Numbered from the stretch's first letter, positions 30,771-40,910 are shown. The stretch: DNA of 40,910 bases from Ophiothrix spiculata (GCA_000969725.1 JXSR01S008968.1), one strand, 5' to 3'. Translations and numbers: made by a program. The notes: generated by a model from the sequence alone, not told the origin.

Positions 30771-31133
30771 CAGTGACGGCGGAAGCTTATAATTTCAGGG
30801 TGGCGGCTAACTTTTTATTTGAGCACAAATGGTCGGAGCAAACTTATGATATTTTGTAATACGCTCGTAGCGCGCGAAAAAATCTGTCAAATCAGCTAAT
30901 TTCAGCTACGAAAAAAGTTTAAAAAGATTTAAAAATTTGGGCAAAAATAGCAATTTTTTACTGAAAGTTGACAATTTTTTTTTTGATTTTTCCCTTTTAA
31001 ATTATAAAAACAAAGGGAAAATTTCAATTTCCTTTCCTTATCTTTCTTTCTCTGTCCCCTCTCGTAACATTTAGGTGGGGGTATATCAACCCAACCCCCA
31101 CCACCCTCCCACATCCCGCTTCCGCCGCCTATG
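30771..31133. repeat. GGCGGC-ended element, copy in R2
   Basis: Counterpart of 19,100-19,481, starting CAGTGACGGCGGAAGC and ending CGCTTCCGCCGCCTATG. The 82-residue minus-strand frame inside it is not open in the R1 and R3 copies, so it is not treated as a gene. Confidence 0.5.
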
Positions 31134-32590
31134 AAAAGGTCCAAAAGGTCGGAACGAATTTTTAAAACATCTGTCAATGTTTCTCCATTAATTAGATAAG
31201 TAATTGATCATGTAATGCGACAGAGTTAGACTGCCACCTTATTGCCCCATGCTTTATTTACGACGGCTTTGAGTGTCATTACCACCTAGGTGTGAGTTAT
31301 ATTTCCTTAGAAGCGTTGCAAATGGTAGCATTAGACGTGTAGACTTCTCATCCCAATGTCCAGGCAAGCGACACTTAAGTGCGTATTCGATATTCCTAGT
31401 TTGATATCATGCATATGTATCTGCTTAAATGTAGTGATAATTGTATTCATACTTTATGATTATCGAGTGTTTTTGAAACGCCTGAAATAGTCGCATGACA
31501 TTTTCAATCATAGATGGAATGAGTTGAAGGTAGAAGATGGACATGGAACAGAGAATTTTCAAAAAATGATGTTTAAACTTTCCACGAAGTTTTTTTTTTG
31601 TTATAGGTATTACACAGGGTATCGCATGGTGCCATAACTAATCTCATATAAACACATAGTGTGTTGATCCAAAATGTAAAAAGACATGATGTTGCATCTT
31701 TATCAATACCTCAAGATTGGAACATCGCATGACTTTGTTTTATTCCAGTGTTAACATTAATAAATACCCCGGTATCAACAATAAACATTAAAAAAAAAAG
31801 ACGAAACACATTATGTATGAAGGAAGATATGGCAAATTTCAAAACTTAGTTTCTTGCTGATTTATCCAACCGTTTGTGTGTGGATATTTCGATTAAGAAA
31901 ATTCATAACGAGAAAAAAATCGTCAGCATGTTTATATTTACCATGAAACAAAAACTATTGACGTCTGATTTTTAAATGTGTGACCTATATGGGACTACAT
32001 TTGATTGTAAACAACATTTGTTTGATATGAACTATTATGAAGCTTTATATTTTGACACATTTTCATAACATATCACAATGGGAATTAAATGCAATTTGTG
32101 ACTAAAAAATGTGGTGTAGTACATTTAAGGGGACGGTCCTTTTATACGTAAAAAGATATCTGCCAGATAGAACTTTTAATTTCAGAACTAAATGTATAGA
32201 ATTGGGTCCAATTCAACATGAAAATGCTTTTAAATGTTATCATATATTAATAGTTTGCTCTAAAAAATTGATTTTAAAGTTAGCGTACGTGATTTCATAT
32301 ACTGTACGTGAATTCACGTACTAAATTTAGAGTAACTGAATTACGACCTTTCCCTAACTGAAATGTACGGACATGGAGAAAAAATTACGCGTCGACTTAT
32401 GCATATTGGGTAAACGCACTTCTGTGCATAGCAGGCGTGACGATAAAGTAAACTATTATGTTTTAAAAATAGTAAACGTTGTTCACCAACAAAACACAAT
32501 ACTTCCACATATTCCTAAAACATATAAGCAACTCACGTATGATGCACTGACGACATATCACTAATGGTTATAATATCAGCTTTGTATTAT

Positions 32591-32961
32591 ACGCCGGGGA
32601 AGTAGTGACGTCATAATTTATGTAAATCATCCAACATGTGCGTTTTGGACCCAAACAAATGATCATGTCCACTAATCATACGTATTACATAAACATACAA
32701 TTCAGACTGATTTTTCTCGGTTGGAAGACGAAAATAACGGCAGGGGTCCCGTCCTGGCTTGTAATCACAACCTTCAGCATAATAGGCTGGCATGTTTTCC
32801 CTTATTTTTGTTTAAGACGAAAGTTATGGTATAAAATCGGAGTCGGACTTTTTTCCCCATAGACTTAACGTGTGGCAAAAATGGTCACACCGTTTGTTTG
32901 GGTCCAAAACGCACGTGATGGGTGATTAACATAAATTGTGACGTCACTACTTCCCCGGCGT
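32591..32961. mobile_element. Inverted-repeat element with ACGCCGGGG ends, private to R3
   Basis: Arms 32,591-32,661 and 32,891-32,961 share ACGCCGGGGAAGTAGTGACG at the edge and GCGTTTTGGACCCAAACAAA inside, about 70 bp with few mismatches. R2 reads TTGTATTATTCATATCTCG without interruption at the matching point (about 29,296), an empty site. The duplication is only 2-3 bp (TA/AT) and cannot be assigned uniquely. Each arm carries TGACGTCA or TGACGTCAC. No transposase frame. Confidence 0.8.
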
Positions 32962-34093
32962 ATTCATATTTCGTCACATGCGTATGAACATGATAGCACT
33001 AAAAAATCGCCATACCAGTATTGAATGATGACAATATCTATCTCCTATTATGTATCCTAAGGCAACTTAAGATTATAATGCATCTCCATTTTATTAAAAC
33101 TTTAGACATACTTCATATGTGATTTTTGCCATAATTATATCAATCGAGGATTCTTATTTAGTTCAATTTAAATTCAGTTACAATCTTCACAAAAAATGAC
33201 AAACGAAATGGATCATTTGAATTATTCGGTCACTACCTATTTTTTTTTAGGATATTTGAGATAACCTGATAAAGTCATCATGTTCATATCAATAACATTC
33301 TTTGTGCATAACTGATAGACAAATATCATTTTCAAGAGATAAATAAATTCTACATGACACAAATCTATTAGGGCCTACCTGTTGCATAGTAAGTAGCAAG
33401 GTGAAGCACTTGAATACTGTTAAGTTTATAACTTAGTATTCAAGAACAATTGCCTTGTCGTGATGCGTCTACACATTTGAAATAAGGATACATTCTGAAA
33501 ACAAGAATGTGTTCATTAGTATTCATAGGGTGTTTTTATTCTTCATGTGCAGGTATGCTGTACCTGCGGAGATAATGTACTAAGTAAATAAATTATTGGT
33601 TAATCATGTTAATAGTAAACTAAAAAGTGTATTGAAAATGGTTGAAATCATTCTGCATTAAAGCTATAGTGACAAAACGCCAACAAATCTGCTATTTCTT
33701 AATTTTTTGCTTTCTTTATTTCAATGATCATGATTATTACAATTACACTGAGAATTAAAAAAAAACCTAAGCAATGCGCATGGGAAGAGTTTGAAAAGTA
33801 TCATCATTATCCTTTTGTTGTTGTTGTTTTTCCCGATTATGACCATGGATGTACCGACAATTACACGTCGAATTGCATGGTTTAATTAAGAAAATCTGTA
33901 AAATTAACTTGTATAAGACACTGGTACCATGAACACACACAGGGGATATCAAATTGCCGCTTTGAGACGTCATCTGATGCCGCCTAATGAGCCAGCTTGC
34001 AGTATTATCTACGATGTGAGTTGAGGAATAAATATTTTGGGAATCATATTGAGACGAAAGGCGAATTTGTAATCAAGTTTTTTTAGAATGTAT

Positions 34094-34513
34094 CACTGAA
34101 AACATATACTATGTTTGCTTGACTAACTTTAAACTAGTCAAGCAGGTTAGTCTATCTTGCCTGACTAGTTTAACGTTGGTCAAGCCAAATTTCTTGAAAT
34201 ATTTCTTGACTAGCGTTAGGTTGGTCAAAATGGGCACCATCTGGACTAACTTAAAGTTATTCATAAACTAGTCATGCAACTAGCCTACGTTAGTCATGCA
34301 TGCATGACTAACTTCTAAGCTAGTCAATCTGGTTAGTGTGCATGACTAATGTTGATCTTAGTCATGCAACTTGAGTTAGTCCTGCATGCAGGACTAGGTA
34401 ATGCTATTCACATATGTTAGTCATGCCTGTTTGACTAGCTTTACGTTAGTCAAAACGGGCACCATCTGGACTAACGTTAAGTTAGTCATGGTGACAAATT
34501 TAGGTTTTCAGTG
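34094..34513. mobile_element. Word-iterated MITE (TGACTA/TAGTCA), copy 2
   Basis: Ends CACTGAAAAC and GTTTTCAGTG, as in copy 1 at 18,369. TAT is kept on the left but the right flank has drifted (TGC). Same internal order with small indels, including an extra ATTTCTTGA duplication near 34,195. It is shared by R1 and R3 at the same place, so it was inserted before that duplication. Confidence 0.8.
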
Positions 34514-34815
34514 TGCAACTTTATGTTTCATTTGCATCGTTATGTGCGTTTCCCTATAATTTTGGGCACAGATAATTATAAATGATAGCGATGGAGCTTG
34601 AACGATAACGCAGAAAAATGGAAAATTAAACAATTCAAACGCAGTGTGACTACTAGACTAAAAAATAGATCGATTTTGAAACCAAATGAACATGTATTCA
34701 GAAAAGAAAAAAAATCATAATTGTTGATAAAAACATAAAATAGATAAATGAAGTTGAACAAATGAACAAACAAACATACCAACATCTAATACAGTAAACT
34801 TTAATTTTAAACATG

Positions 34816-35220
34816 CAGTGGCGGCAGAAGGTTTTAAATTTAGGGTGGGGCGGGGGTGGGGCGGTTTTTTTTTTTTTTTTTTTTTTTTTGAGCAAAACAT
34901 TTCTGAGGAAAATTATGACATTTCGTAATGTAAAAAATCTGTCAAATTTCTCTTATTTCAGCTACAACTTGTTAAAAAAATCTTGACATTCGCGCAAAAA
35001 TAGCAATTTTTAATGAAAATTGACATAATATCTGAAAATTCGCGCGAAGCGCGCAAATTGTTTTGATTTTTCACATTTAAAATATAAAAACAAAGGGAAC
35101 ATTTTAATTTCCTTTCCTTTTCTTTCGTTCTTCTTTATTTTTGAGGGGTCCGCCCCCGTGAAATTTTACGGGGGATTTCAACCCTCCACCACCACCCTCG
35201 CCCGCTTACGCCGCCTATGG
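34816..35220. repeat. GGCGGC-ended element, copy in R3
   Basis: Counterpart of 19,100-19,481, with a run of 25 T at 34,865-34,889 expanded from the shorter T-run in R1. The lysine/proline frames across the T-run are artefacts. Confidence 0.5.
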
Positions 35221-36040
35221 AAAGGTCGGAATGAATTTTTAAAACATCTGTCAATGTTTCTCCATTAATTAGATAAGTAATTGATCATGCCATACTACAG
35301 AGTTAGACTGCCGCCTTATTGCCCCATGCTTTATTTATGACGGCGTTGAGTTTCATTAAAAACTTGGCGCAAGTTATATTTCCTTAGAAGCGTCGAAAAT
35401 GATCGCATGAGACGTGTAAACTTCTCATCCCAATGTCCAGGCAAGCGACACTTAAGTGCGTATTCGATATTCCTAGTTTGACATCATGCAAATGTATCTG
35501 CTCAAATGTAGCGATAATTGTATTCATACTTTATAATTTTCGAGTGTTTTTTAATCGCCTGAAATAGTCGCATGAAATGTTCAATCATAGATGGAATGAG
35601 TTGAAGGTAAGAGATGGACATGGATTAGAGTATTTTCTAAAAATATTGTTTCAACTTTCCATGTTGTTTTCTTTATAGGTATTAATGCATAAGGTATCGC
35701 ATGGTGCCATAACTAAGCTCATAGACACACACTGTGAGTTGATCCAAAGTGTGAAAAAAGCTGTTGCATCTTAATCGATATATTAAGATTGGAACATCGC
35801 TTGACTTTTCTTTTTTTTCAGTTTTAAAATTAATACATACAAACAATAAAGATATATTTAAAAAAAAAGCGAAACACATTATGTATGTAGGAAGACATCG
35901 CAATTTTAAAACTCAGTTTCTGGCTGTTTTATCTACCGGTTTGTGTGTGGATATTTCGATTTAGAAAATTCGTGACGTCATTGAACCGCCTACATTGAAA
36001 AAAAAAGGAGGAAACAATTGTCAGTTTTTACCAACCTTTT

Positions 36041-36125
36041 GTAAAATTATCGACGTCTGATTTTGCAAAAACTATCGACGTCTGATTTGTTTTGCCAATA
36101 AACAAAAACTATTGACGTCTGATTT
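36041..36125 (+). repeat. Short tandem repeat of ATCGACGTCTGATTT units
   Basis: Three copies of (AAACT)AT(C/T)GACGTCTGATTTT near 36,046, 36,070 and 36,108, spaced about 24 and 38 bp. The matching end of R2 (about 31,953) has a single unit, so the array arose in or was lost from one copy. Confidence 0.65.
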
Positions 36126-36425
36126 TAAATGTGTGACCTATGTTGGACTACATTCGATTGTAAACAGCATTTGTTTGATATGAACTACTGTATTATAATT
36201 ATAATAACAGCCAATGATTCTCAACTTGCTATTTTTGTTCATAAAAATATAAACTTGAGAGGAAAACCTTACCATCTGAAACATACCAAGTACTTGATAG
36301 AGGCCGTTATGTGATGTATGTACATTTTAGAATTAATAATGTAAATAAAATGATAATCGTAATGGTATTGTACACACAAAATGTCACATAGACATGTATA
36401 TCAAAATAATATTTGAACTCATTTA

Positions 36426-36498
36426 GCCCGGTTAGCTCAGTCGGCAGAGCATCAGACTTTTAATCTGAAGGTCAAGGGTTCATATCCATTATTGGGGA
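36426..36498 (+). tRNA. tRNA-Lys(UUU)-like gene, possibly a pseudogene
   Basis: A 73-base cloverleaf can be laid out: acceptor GCCCGGT against ATTGGGG (G1-G72 mismatch, two G-U pairs), D arm GCTC..GAGC with a perfect box A (TAGCTCAGTCGG), and a perfect anticodon stem TCAGA/TCTGA with loop CTTTTAA (anticodon TTT). The T stem AAGGG/CCATT has one mismatch. The T loop TTCATAT lacks the nearly invariant A58, which weakens box B. A T-run follows. The 5' two thirds look fully functional; the T arm suggests decay. A SINE head is the alternative, but no SINE body follows. Confidence 0.6.
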
Positions 36499-36504
36499 AT
36501 ACCC

Positions 36505-36518
36505 TTTTTTTTTTTTTT
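36505..36518 (+). terminator. T-run behind the tRNA-Lys-like gene
   Basis: Fourteen T starting seven bases after the tRNA discriminator position, the usual arrangement for RNA polymerase III termination. Confidence 0.55.
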
Positions 36519-36529
36519 GGTTAAATATT

Positions 36530-37435
36530 CTGACGTGAATTCTAATTAAATTATATTTCAAATTTAATCATTTATCTGTTGATTCTTGCCATTTTTGACA
36601 TTATTCAAACGTGCATTATAATTGAAAATGTTTTTCAAACAAAAATCATATGTTGAGATTAGATTCGAAACGAAGCCCTACTCATGTGGGGATATGTTAA
36701 ACTCCATTGAAACTCTGTACAAATACAAATTTATATGAAACAACCTATCGGATGTCTTCCTTTAAGGTCAGATTCCTTTTATCTGTTTGCGGTGCGGTTG
36801 CGGTGCGTTTTGAACTGTAAGGGTATTGGTATTGGTTTATTTAAAGCATACAATTGGAGCTAATTGGATGGAGCTAAATGGTATCAGGTTAAAAGCTATG
36901 ATTCAATGCTGTCCGTCCGTTTTCAATGTGGTTCCATTTCACTCATCTTCTCTTATTGAAAAGTTTTCGCACGACCAACATGCATTCAAAACGGACTAAT
37001 CGCTCCAGGGACCTATTCAGGTAAACGCGTGCGTTTCCGGATGGCAACACCACAAACCGACCTGATAACAGGAATCACTCTCGCTGAAAACCATTATATC
37101 GATTCAAAACGCACCGCATGCGGAATCGCATTGAAAACGGACGGTCAAAATTATGCTTTCACACCATATCATAGTCCCCCTTAAAATGGTAGTCCGCCTT
37201 CCATAGACCATAACGGAGTAAAGCGTGAAACTAATGTTGCATGAGAGTTGTTAGCCTATCCTTTACTGTACAACCCGCACAATAAGAACGGGGACTTACA
37301 TTCCTGCTACACCGGCACAAAAAAAAATACATAAAATAAAATAAAATACAGCTGGTAAATAATTCTATTTTTTTCCTTTTTAAATCATATTTCATATTTA
37401 ATCATGCATCTGTTGGTTCTTGCCATTTTTTTGAA
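36530..37435. repeat. Short flanking duplication around a GC-rich foldback
   Basis: About 70 bp at 36,530-36,600 (TTAATCATTTATCTGTTGAT, TCTTGCCATTTTTGA) recur at 37,365-37,435. Between them lies a foldback: GCGGTGCGTTTTGAA (36,800) against TTCAAAACGCACCGC (37,103), and GTCCGTCCGTTTTCAATG (36,911) against CATTGAAAACGGACGG (37,129). The nested inverted pairs suggest a decayed MITE. No protein motif. Confidence 0.5.
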
Positions 37436-38082
37436 AATACTCTCTAAATGTAGAGGCGGCAAATACTGACCTTAGCTGACGTAAAGGAACGAATGCTATC
37501 GACTGGTCACGGCAACAGTAACGTGACTTGAAGTTCGTGCAGGTGGTACAGTCATTTCCACTCACATCCCTGCAACACACTGATGTCGACAACGATTGCC
37601 AACGAAATTGTGACGACCTCTAAACGATTACAACCAGCTACAAATGGTCACGGAAACGTCAAAGAACTGAGGGTTGTGGTGGCATCTAATCTTATTCTAA
37701 GTCATCCAAAAATTGTAAAACTTGTAACTGAAAGCGACCGATAGTAATAGTTCAGTCAAATTGCATTGAATAGTCAAAATAATGAGAACAAAAATGAAAC
37801 TTCCACCATGCATTATCTAAAGGTGTTAGAATTAATATACAAAAAAGTTTACCAAAATCAACCCTTGGGGAAATATTGGAAACATCAAATTTTTAGAATG
37901 GCCGCCAAATGCACCTAAAATATGCTAAACCATTCTGGAAACGATGTATTTGTAAAAAACACATATGCAAATTTTAGTAAATATTATAGCTGTGATTATA
38001 TAATTATGCTTACATTCTACATTTCTGGTATATTTTACAAAATGGCGACCAAAATGGATGCAAAAAGCAACTATTGTTACAG
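37436..38082. other. No confident feature
   Basis: The minus-strand frame at 37,398-37,592 is cysteine-rich (SVCC, NDCTTC, YCCRD) and slightly more GC-rich than its surroundings. It has no recognisable domain, and its 3' part runs into the repeated 70-bp segment. It is not called as a gene. The rest is AT-rich, with GGC(G/C)(G/A)CCA motifs reminiscent of the satellite that starts near 38,600. Confidence 0.4.
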
Positions 38083-38084
38083 TA

Positions 38085-38333
38085 CACTGTTATACTGTTG
38101 GGCAATTATTTAGCGTTGGTTAAACTATGAACAACCCAATTGTTGGGTAAATAATATTAACCAACTGTTGGTGAAATTTTACCCAATATTTGGGTAATTA
38201 GCAACAACTTTTACCCAACAGTTAGGTAATTAGCCAACATTTTACGCAACGTTGGTAATTATTTACCCAGAAGTAGGGTTGTTCATAGTTGAACCAATGT
38301 TGGGTAAATTATTTGCCCAACGTTCTAACAGTG
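38085..38333. mobile_element. Word-iterated palindromic MITE (TTGGGTAA/TTACCCAA), 249 bp
   Basis: Ends CACTGTTA and TAACAGTG, flanked by TA (38,083-38,084 and 38,334-38,335). Arms of about 65 bp include GTTGGGCAA near the edge and ACTATGAACAACCC further in, so the entire element is an imperfect palindrome. The interior repeats GGGTAA (3), TTACCC (3) and TTGG/CCAA variants. Non-coding. Confidence 0.8.
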
Positions 38334-38599
38334 TATGTAATCATCTACAGCAAAATATACAGCGTGTCTTCTTAATGCATGTTAAATAGACCCTGATTGT
38401 ATTTTACTGTTTTGTATCTTACTTTGTCATGATTCAAAATGGCTGCCAATCGTCCAGTCTTTAATTGTATTGATTGAAAGATAAACTTTATGAACTTATC
38501 AAGACTTGTATCATAGGCCCTATCCTAATTTTAAGACATGTTATTAATTGAGTTTAAGTAGAATTGGTCTGTTTGTTCTTTCAAAGCCATCTTTTATCG

Positions 38600-39840
38600 A
38601 TATTTTGAAGTAAAATCAAGTTTTTCATTGCTGTATTTATGGCTTTATATCAATTTTGACGGTCATTTTGATTTTTTAAGGGCGCCATTTTGAATTTGGA
38701 ACATATAGCAACTAAACTAAGGAGGGGTTGGTCTGTTAGTAACCCGGTAACCGGTAAAGCTGTCTCTAATCGACCATTTTGAAAAATGTAGTTTTTCAAT
38801 GCTGTTTTAATGCCTCACTAAAATCCATTTTATACGGCAAAATTTACTTCGTCGGTCATTATTGTGGACCTTGCTATGGGCGTTACTTTGGATTTGAAAC
38901 ATGTTAGCAGCAGAATTTTTGGAGGGGTTTATCTGCCGGAACCTTCAAAACCACTTTCCATTAATTATTTTGAAAAAAAAAAGGTTTTTACGTGCCACTC
39001 TAACACATTTTGTGCCTCCAAACTATAATCTGGCGGCAAGTTTGGACTTTTTATGGGTATCATATTGGATTTGAATCATGTTAGCAACATAATATTTAGA
39101 CAATTGGATCTGTTTGTATCTCATAACCATTTTCTATAATTTATTTCGAGAAAATATTTTCTTTTAATGCTGTTTAATGCCACCTTAACACAATACTAGG
39201 ATATTTTGGTGGCCATTTTGGGCCTTTAATGGGTGGCATATTGGATTCGAAACAGGTTTTGAAGAGATTCGTTTGTAGGTACCCTCAAAGCTATTTTCCA
39301 TTGATTATTTTGAAAAAGGTAAACAGTTTTAATGCTGTTTTAATGCATTCTTCAATCTCTATTGATTGACAAAAATGAGTTTTAATGCCAATTTTGGACT
39401 TTTTTATGGTGTGCTTTTTAGATATAAAAGCGCTTGAGGGAGAAATGGAGCTGTTGGTACCCTAGAAATCATTTCTATCGATTATCTAAAAAACGAAGGA
39501 GGTTTTCAATGCTGTTCAAATGCCCCTCCAGCCGTACTTGAGCGACAGAATGACTTTAGGTAGCCAATATTGGAACTTATTACGAACGTCATTTGAATTC
39601 TGAAACATGTTTGAAATAAAAAAAAACAAACATAGGAAGGCCCGTTTCGGAATGGGTCTTTTCTACCCTCATACCCATCTTACATCGTTTATTTTAAATA
39701 GTTTAATACTGTTTAATGGCATTTTTATCCATTTTGAGCGATACAATTGTATTTAAGTGGCCAATTTGGAACTTTAATGGGTTCCATTTTGAATTTAGAA
39801 TTAGTAAATGCATGGCATAAGGTCAAAATTATAATCCATT
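38600..39840 (+). repeat. Degenerate tandem array, about 180-bp monomer
   Basis: The phrase (C/T)AATGCTGTTTTAATGCC recurs at about 38,626, 38,797, 38,990 (weak), 39,165, 39,331, 39,507 and 39,704, spacing about 166-197 bp. Each unit also has, in order, a GGCCATTTTGGACTTTTTATGGG-like block, ATATTGGATTTGAAACATGTTAG, a GGTACCCTC-like block and CCATTGATTATTTTGAAAAA. Roughly seven units, strongly diverged. No frame stays open across units. Confidence 0.7.
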
Positions 39841-40353
39841 GATTTTTGTAAACTTTTTTGTATATTATTTCTGACACCTTCAGAAAATGTATAGTAGAAG
39901 TTTCATTTCTGTTCTAATCAATTTGACCTTTCAAGCAAATTTCAGTTAATTTTACTGGACTATAACGACAACCTTCGTAGGCTAGAGACTTGTGTCAACG
40001 TTAACAGTGTCAATTTTCAAAAGAGGACACATCTATTTCCCATAATGTAGTTGTCTTCAATGTCATGTATTTTTCTCTCTGTAGTTTCATTATACATTGT
40101 TTTTATCTCACACATTTATGATTGTTTGCGTTGTGATCATCTTGAAATGGCGCCTTATAAAAGCCAGTATGTATGTATGTATTCTTAAAATATGAATATT
40201 GAAAACGGATAACAAGAAAACGAGACAAGAATAACATATTAGGGAGGTCGTACACTTAAGTAAAGATCTTTTGTTTTCTTTCTTCTCTGCTCTAAATTAT
40301 GTCTCGCTTAACATTTATTTTAACCTACATTAAACAGTTTCAGTAAGTTAAAG
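39841..40353. other. No recognisable feature
   Basis: AT-rich DNA between the tandem array and the last MITE; no repeat partner or motif seen. Confidence 0.4.
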
Positions 40354-40355
40354 TA

Positions 40356-40597
40356 CACTCTTAAAAAGAAAGGATCAAATTTGATCCCATAAAGTATCAA
40401 ATATGAGCTTACCCTTTTTGGGATCAATTTTGATCCAAATTCTTCTCAAATTTGATCCTTTTTGGATCAAAAAGGAGTGTATTTGATCCGAAAAGGATCA
40501 AATTTGAGGAGAATTTTGGATCAAAAGTGATCCCAAAAAGGGTAAGCTCATATTTGATACTTTATGGGATCAATTTGATCCTTTCCTTTTAAGAGTG
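40356..40597. mobile_element. Near-perfect hairpin MITE (GATC words), 242 bp
   Basis: Ends CACTCTTAAAA and TTTTAAGAGTG, flanked by TA (40,354-40,355 and 40,598-40,599). The arms are about 115 bp and pair over almost their whole length with few mismatches, leaving only a few bases around 40,470-40,480 as loop. The body iterates TTTGATCC/GGATCAAA: 12 GATC sites by count. The near-perfect pairing indicates a recent insertion. Confidence 0.85.
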
Positions 40598-40599
40598 TA

Positions 40600-40910
40600 G
40601 GGTTCAATAATTGATGACGCGCTATTTTTTACATTTCATTGAATGGCGTGTTGAATATTATTACTCCGCAGATAAATATATGAACTTCTATAACAAATTA
40701 AGTCACTTAAATGTATGTTTGAATTTTATGTAAAGACCATTGTGTTATTAGTGTACAATAATTCACTGTGTTTTAAACCATGTTGTGTCACTAAGAGCAG
40801 CAGTTAAATAAGATACACTTATAAATGTTAAACTGTAGATAATACACGAATAATATAGTAACTGTTTATAGAAACTACTAAACTACCTTTTTTGTATTAA
40901 TAGAAGTAAC
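40600..40910. other. No recognisable feature
   Basis: AT-rich sequence to the end of the window; nothing identifiable. Confidence 0.4.

Larger units (their letters stand above)
28650..31960 (+). repeat. Repeat block R2
   Basis: Copy of R between Q4 and R3. It shares the pre-R segment GGTCCAATTCAACATGAAAA (28,660) with R3 (32,210). Near 30,537 it jumps from TCAAGTTTATTTTTAACAAT to AACGCATATGTGAC, lacking about 0.55 kb that R1 and R3 have, including the word-iterated MITE. It carries the hAT-like MITE at 28,837 and the GGCGGC-ended element at 30,771. Confidence 0.8.
32195..36190 (+). repeat. Repeat block R3
   Basis: Third R copy, immediately after R2 in the same orientation. The end of R2 (31,950-32,045, GACGTCTGATTTTTAAATGTG onward) is repeated at 36,112-36,185, so both ends of the unit are visible. 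It contains the TACGCCGG element (32,591), word-iterated MITE copy 2 (34,094) and the GGCGGC element (34,816). Confidence 0.85.

Noticed and set aside
30929-31177. Gly/Pro-rich minus-strand frame
   Set aside because: Lies in the GGCGGC-ended repeat and is not open in the other two copies.
37398-37592. Cysteine-rich minus-strand frame (CCRD and CTTC motifs)
   Set aside because: No recognisable domain, no methionine context, and its end lies in a repeated 70-bp segment; could be a decayed exon but not supportable.

Overview
The window reads as AT-rich, non-coding metazoan genomic DNA, most likely from a marine invertebrate. The phylum cannot be fixed from sequence alone. Evidence for an animal genome is the Penelope-like retroelement (PLE) sequence with a GIY-YIG endonuclease, a tRNA-headed SINE with a conserved central domain, and a dense population of short inverted-repeat (MITE-like) DNA transposons with 2, 3, 4 and 8-9 bp target duplications. 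I find no supportable host protein-coding gene. Nearly all open frames are short chance frames in AT-rich DNA, and the only clear protein homology is to PLEs. A 930-bp run of N (10,607-11,536) is an assembly gap.

Layout. 1-6.7 kb: unique sequence carrying nested ATAT-flanked MITEs, a probable hAT-type MITE, a locally duplicated pair of about 0.3-kb segments and a tRNA-derived SINE. 6.7-10 kb: the first, most diverged copy of a long repeat unit. 12.26-12.84 kb: a decayed minus-strand PLE (end of RT plus GIY-YIG). 12.84-36.2 kb: a locally expanded array of related segments P, Q and R, arranged approximately as [P1 Q1 R1][P2 Q2 Q3 Q4 R2 R3]. Because the copies are paralogous, several transposon insertions can be read against an 'empty site' in a sister copy: 13,746-14,165, 15,037-15,323, 18,009-18,274, 22,485-23,047, 23,880-25,028, 28,837-29,049 and 32,591-32,961. 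36.4 kb: a tRNA-Lys(UUU)-like gene with a T-run behind it. 36.8-37.1 kb: a GC-rich foldback. 38.1-40.6 kb: two word-iterated palindromic MITEs flanking a degenerate tandem array of about 180-bp monomers.

The centrepiece is 20.15-21.83 kb. A plus-strand PLE copy of 1,477 bp has inserted into an older minus-strand PLE, immediately downstream of that host's YVDD catalytic codons. The insertion duplicated 13 bp (ATTTCCAATAGAT). The inserted copy carries identical 47-bp inverted repeats, one of them 39 bp in from the left edge, and is itself defective: reverse-transcriptase motif A is deleted and there is a stop inside the GIY-YIG domain.

A second theme is a set of elements (18.4/34.1 kb, 38.1 kb and 40.4 kb, perhaps 1.4 kb) whose ends are CACT...AGTG next to TA and whose whole bodies are iterations of one short palindromic word (TGACTA/TAGTCA, TTGGGTAA/TTACCCAA, TTTGATCC/GGATCAAA). 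All coordinates, identities and pairings come from reading by eye. No alignment or database search was run.
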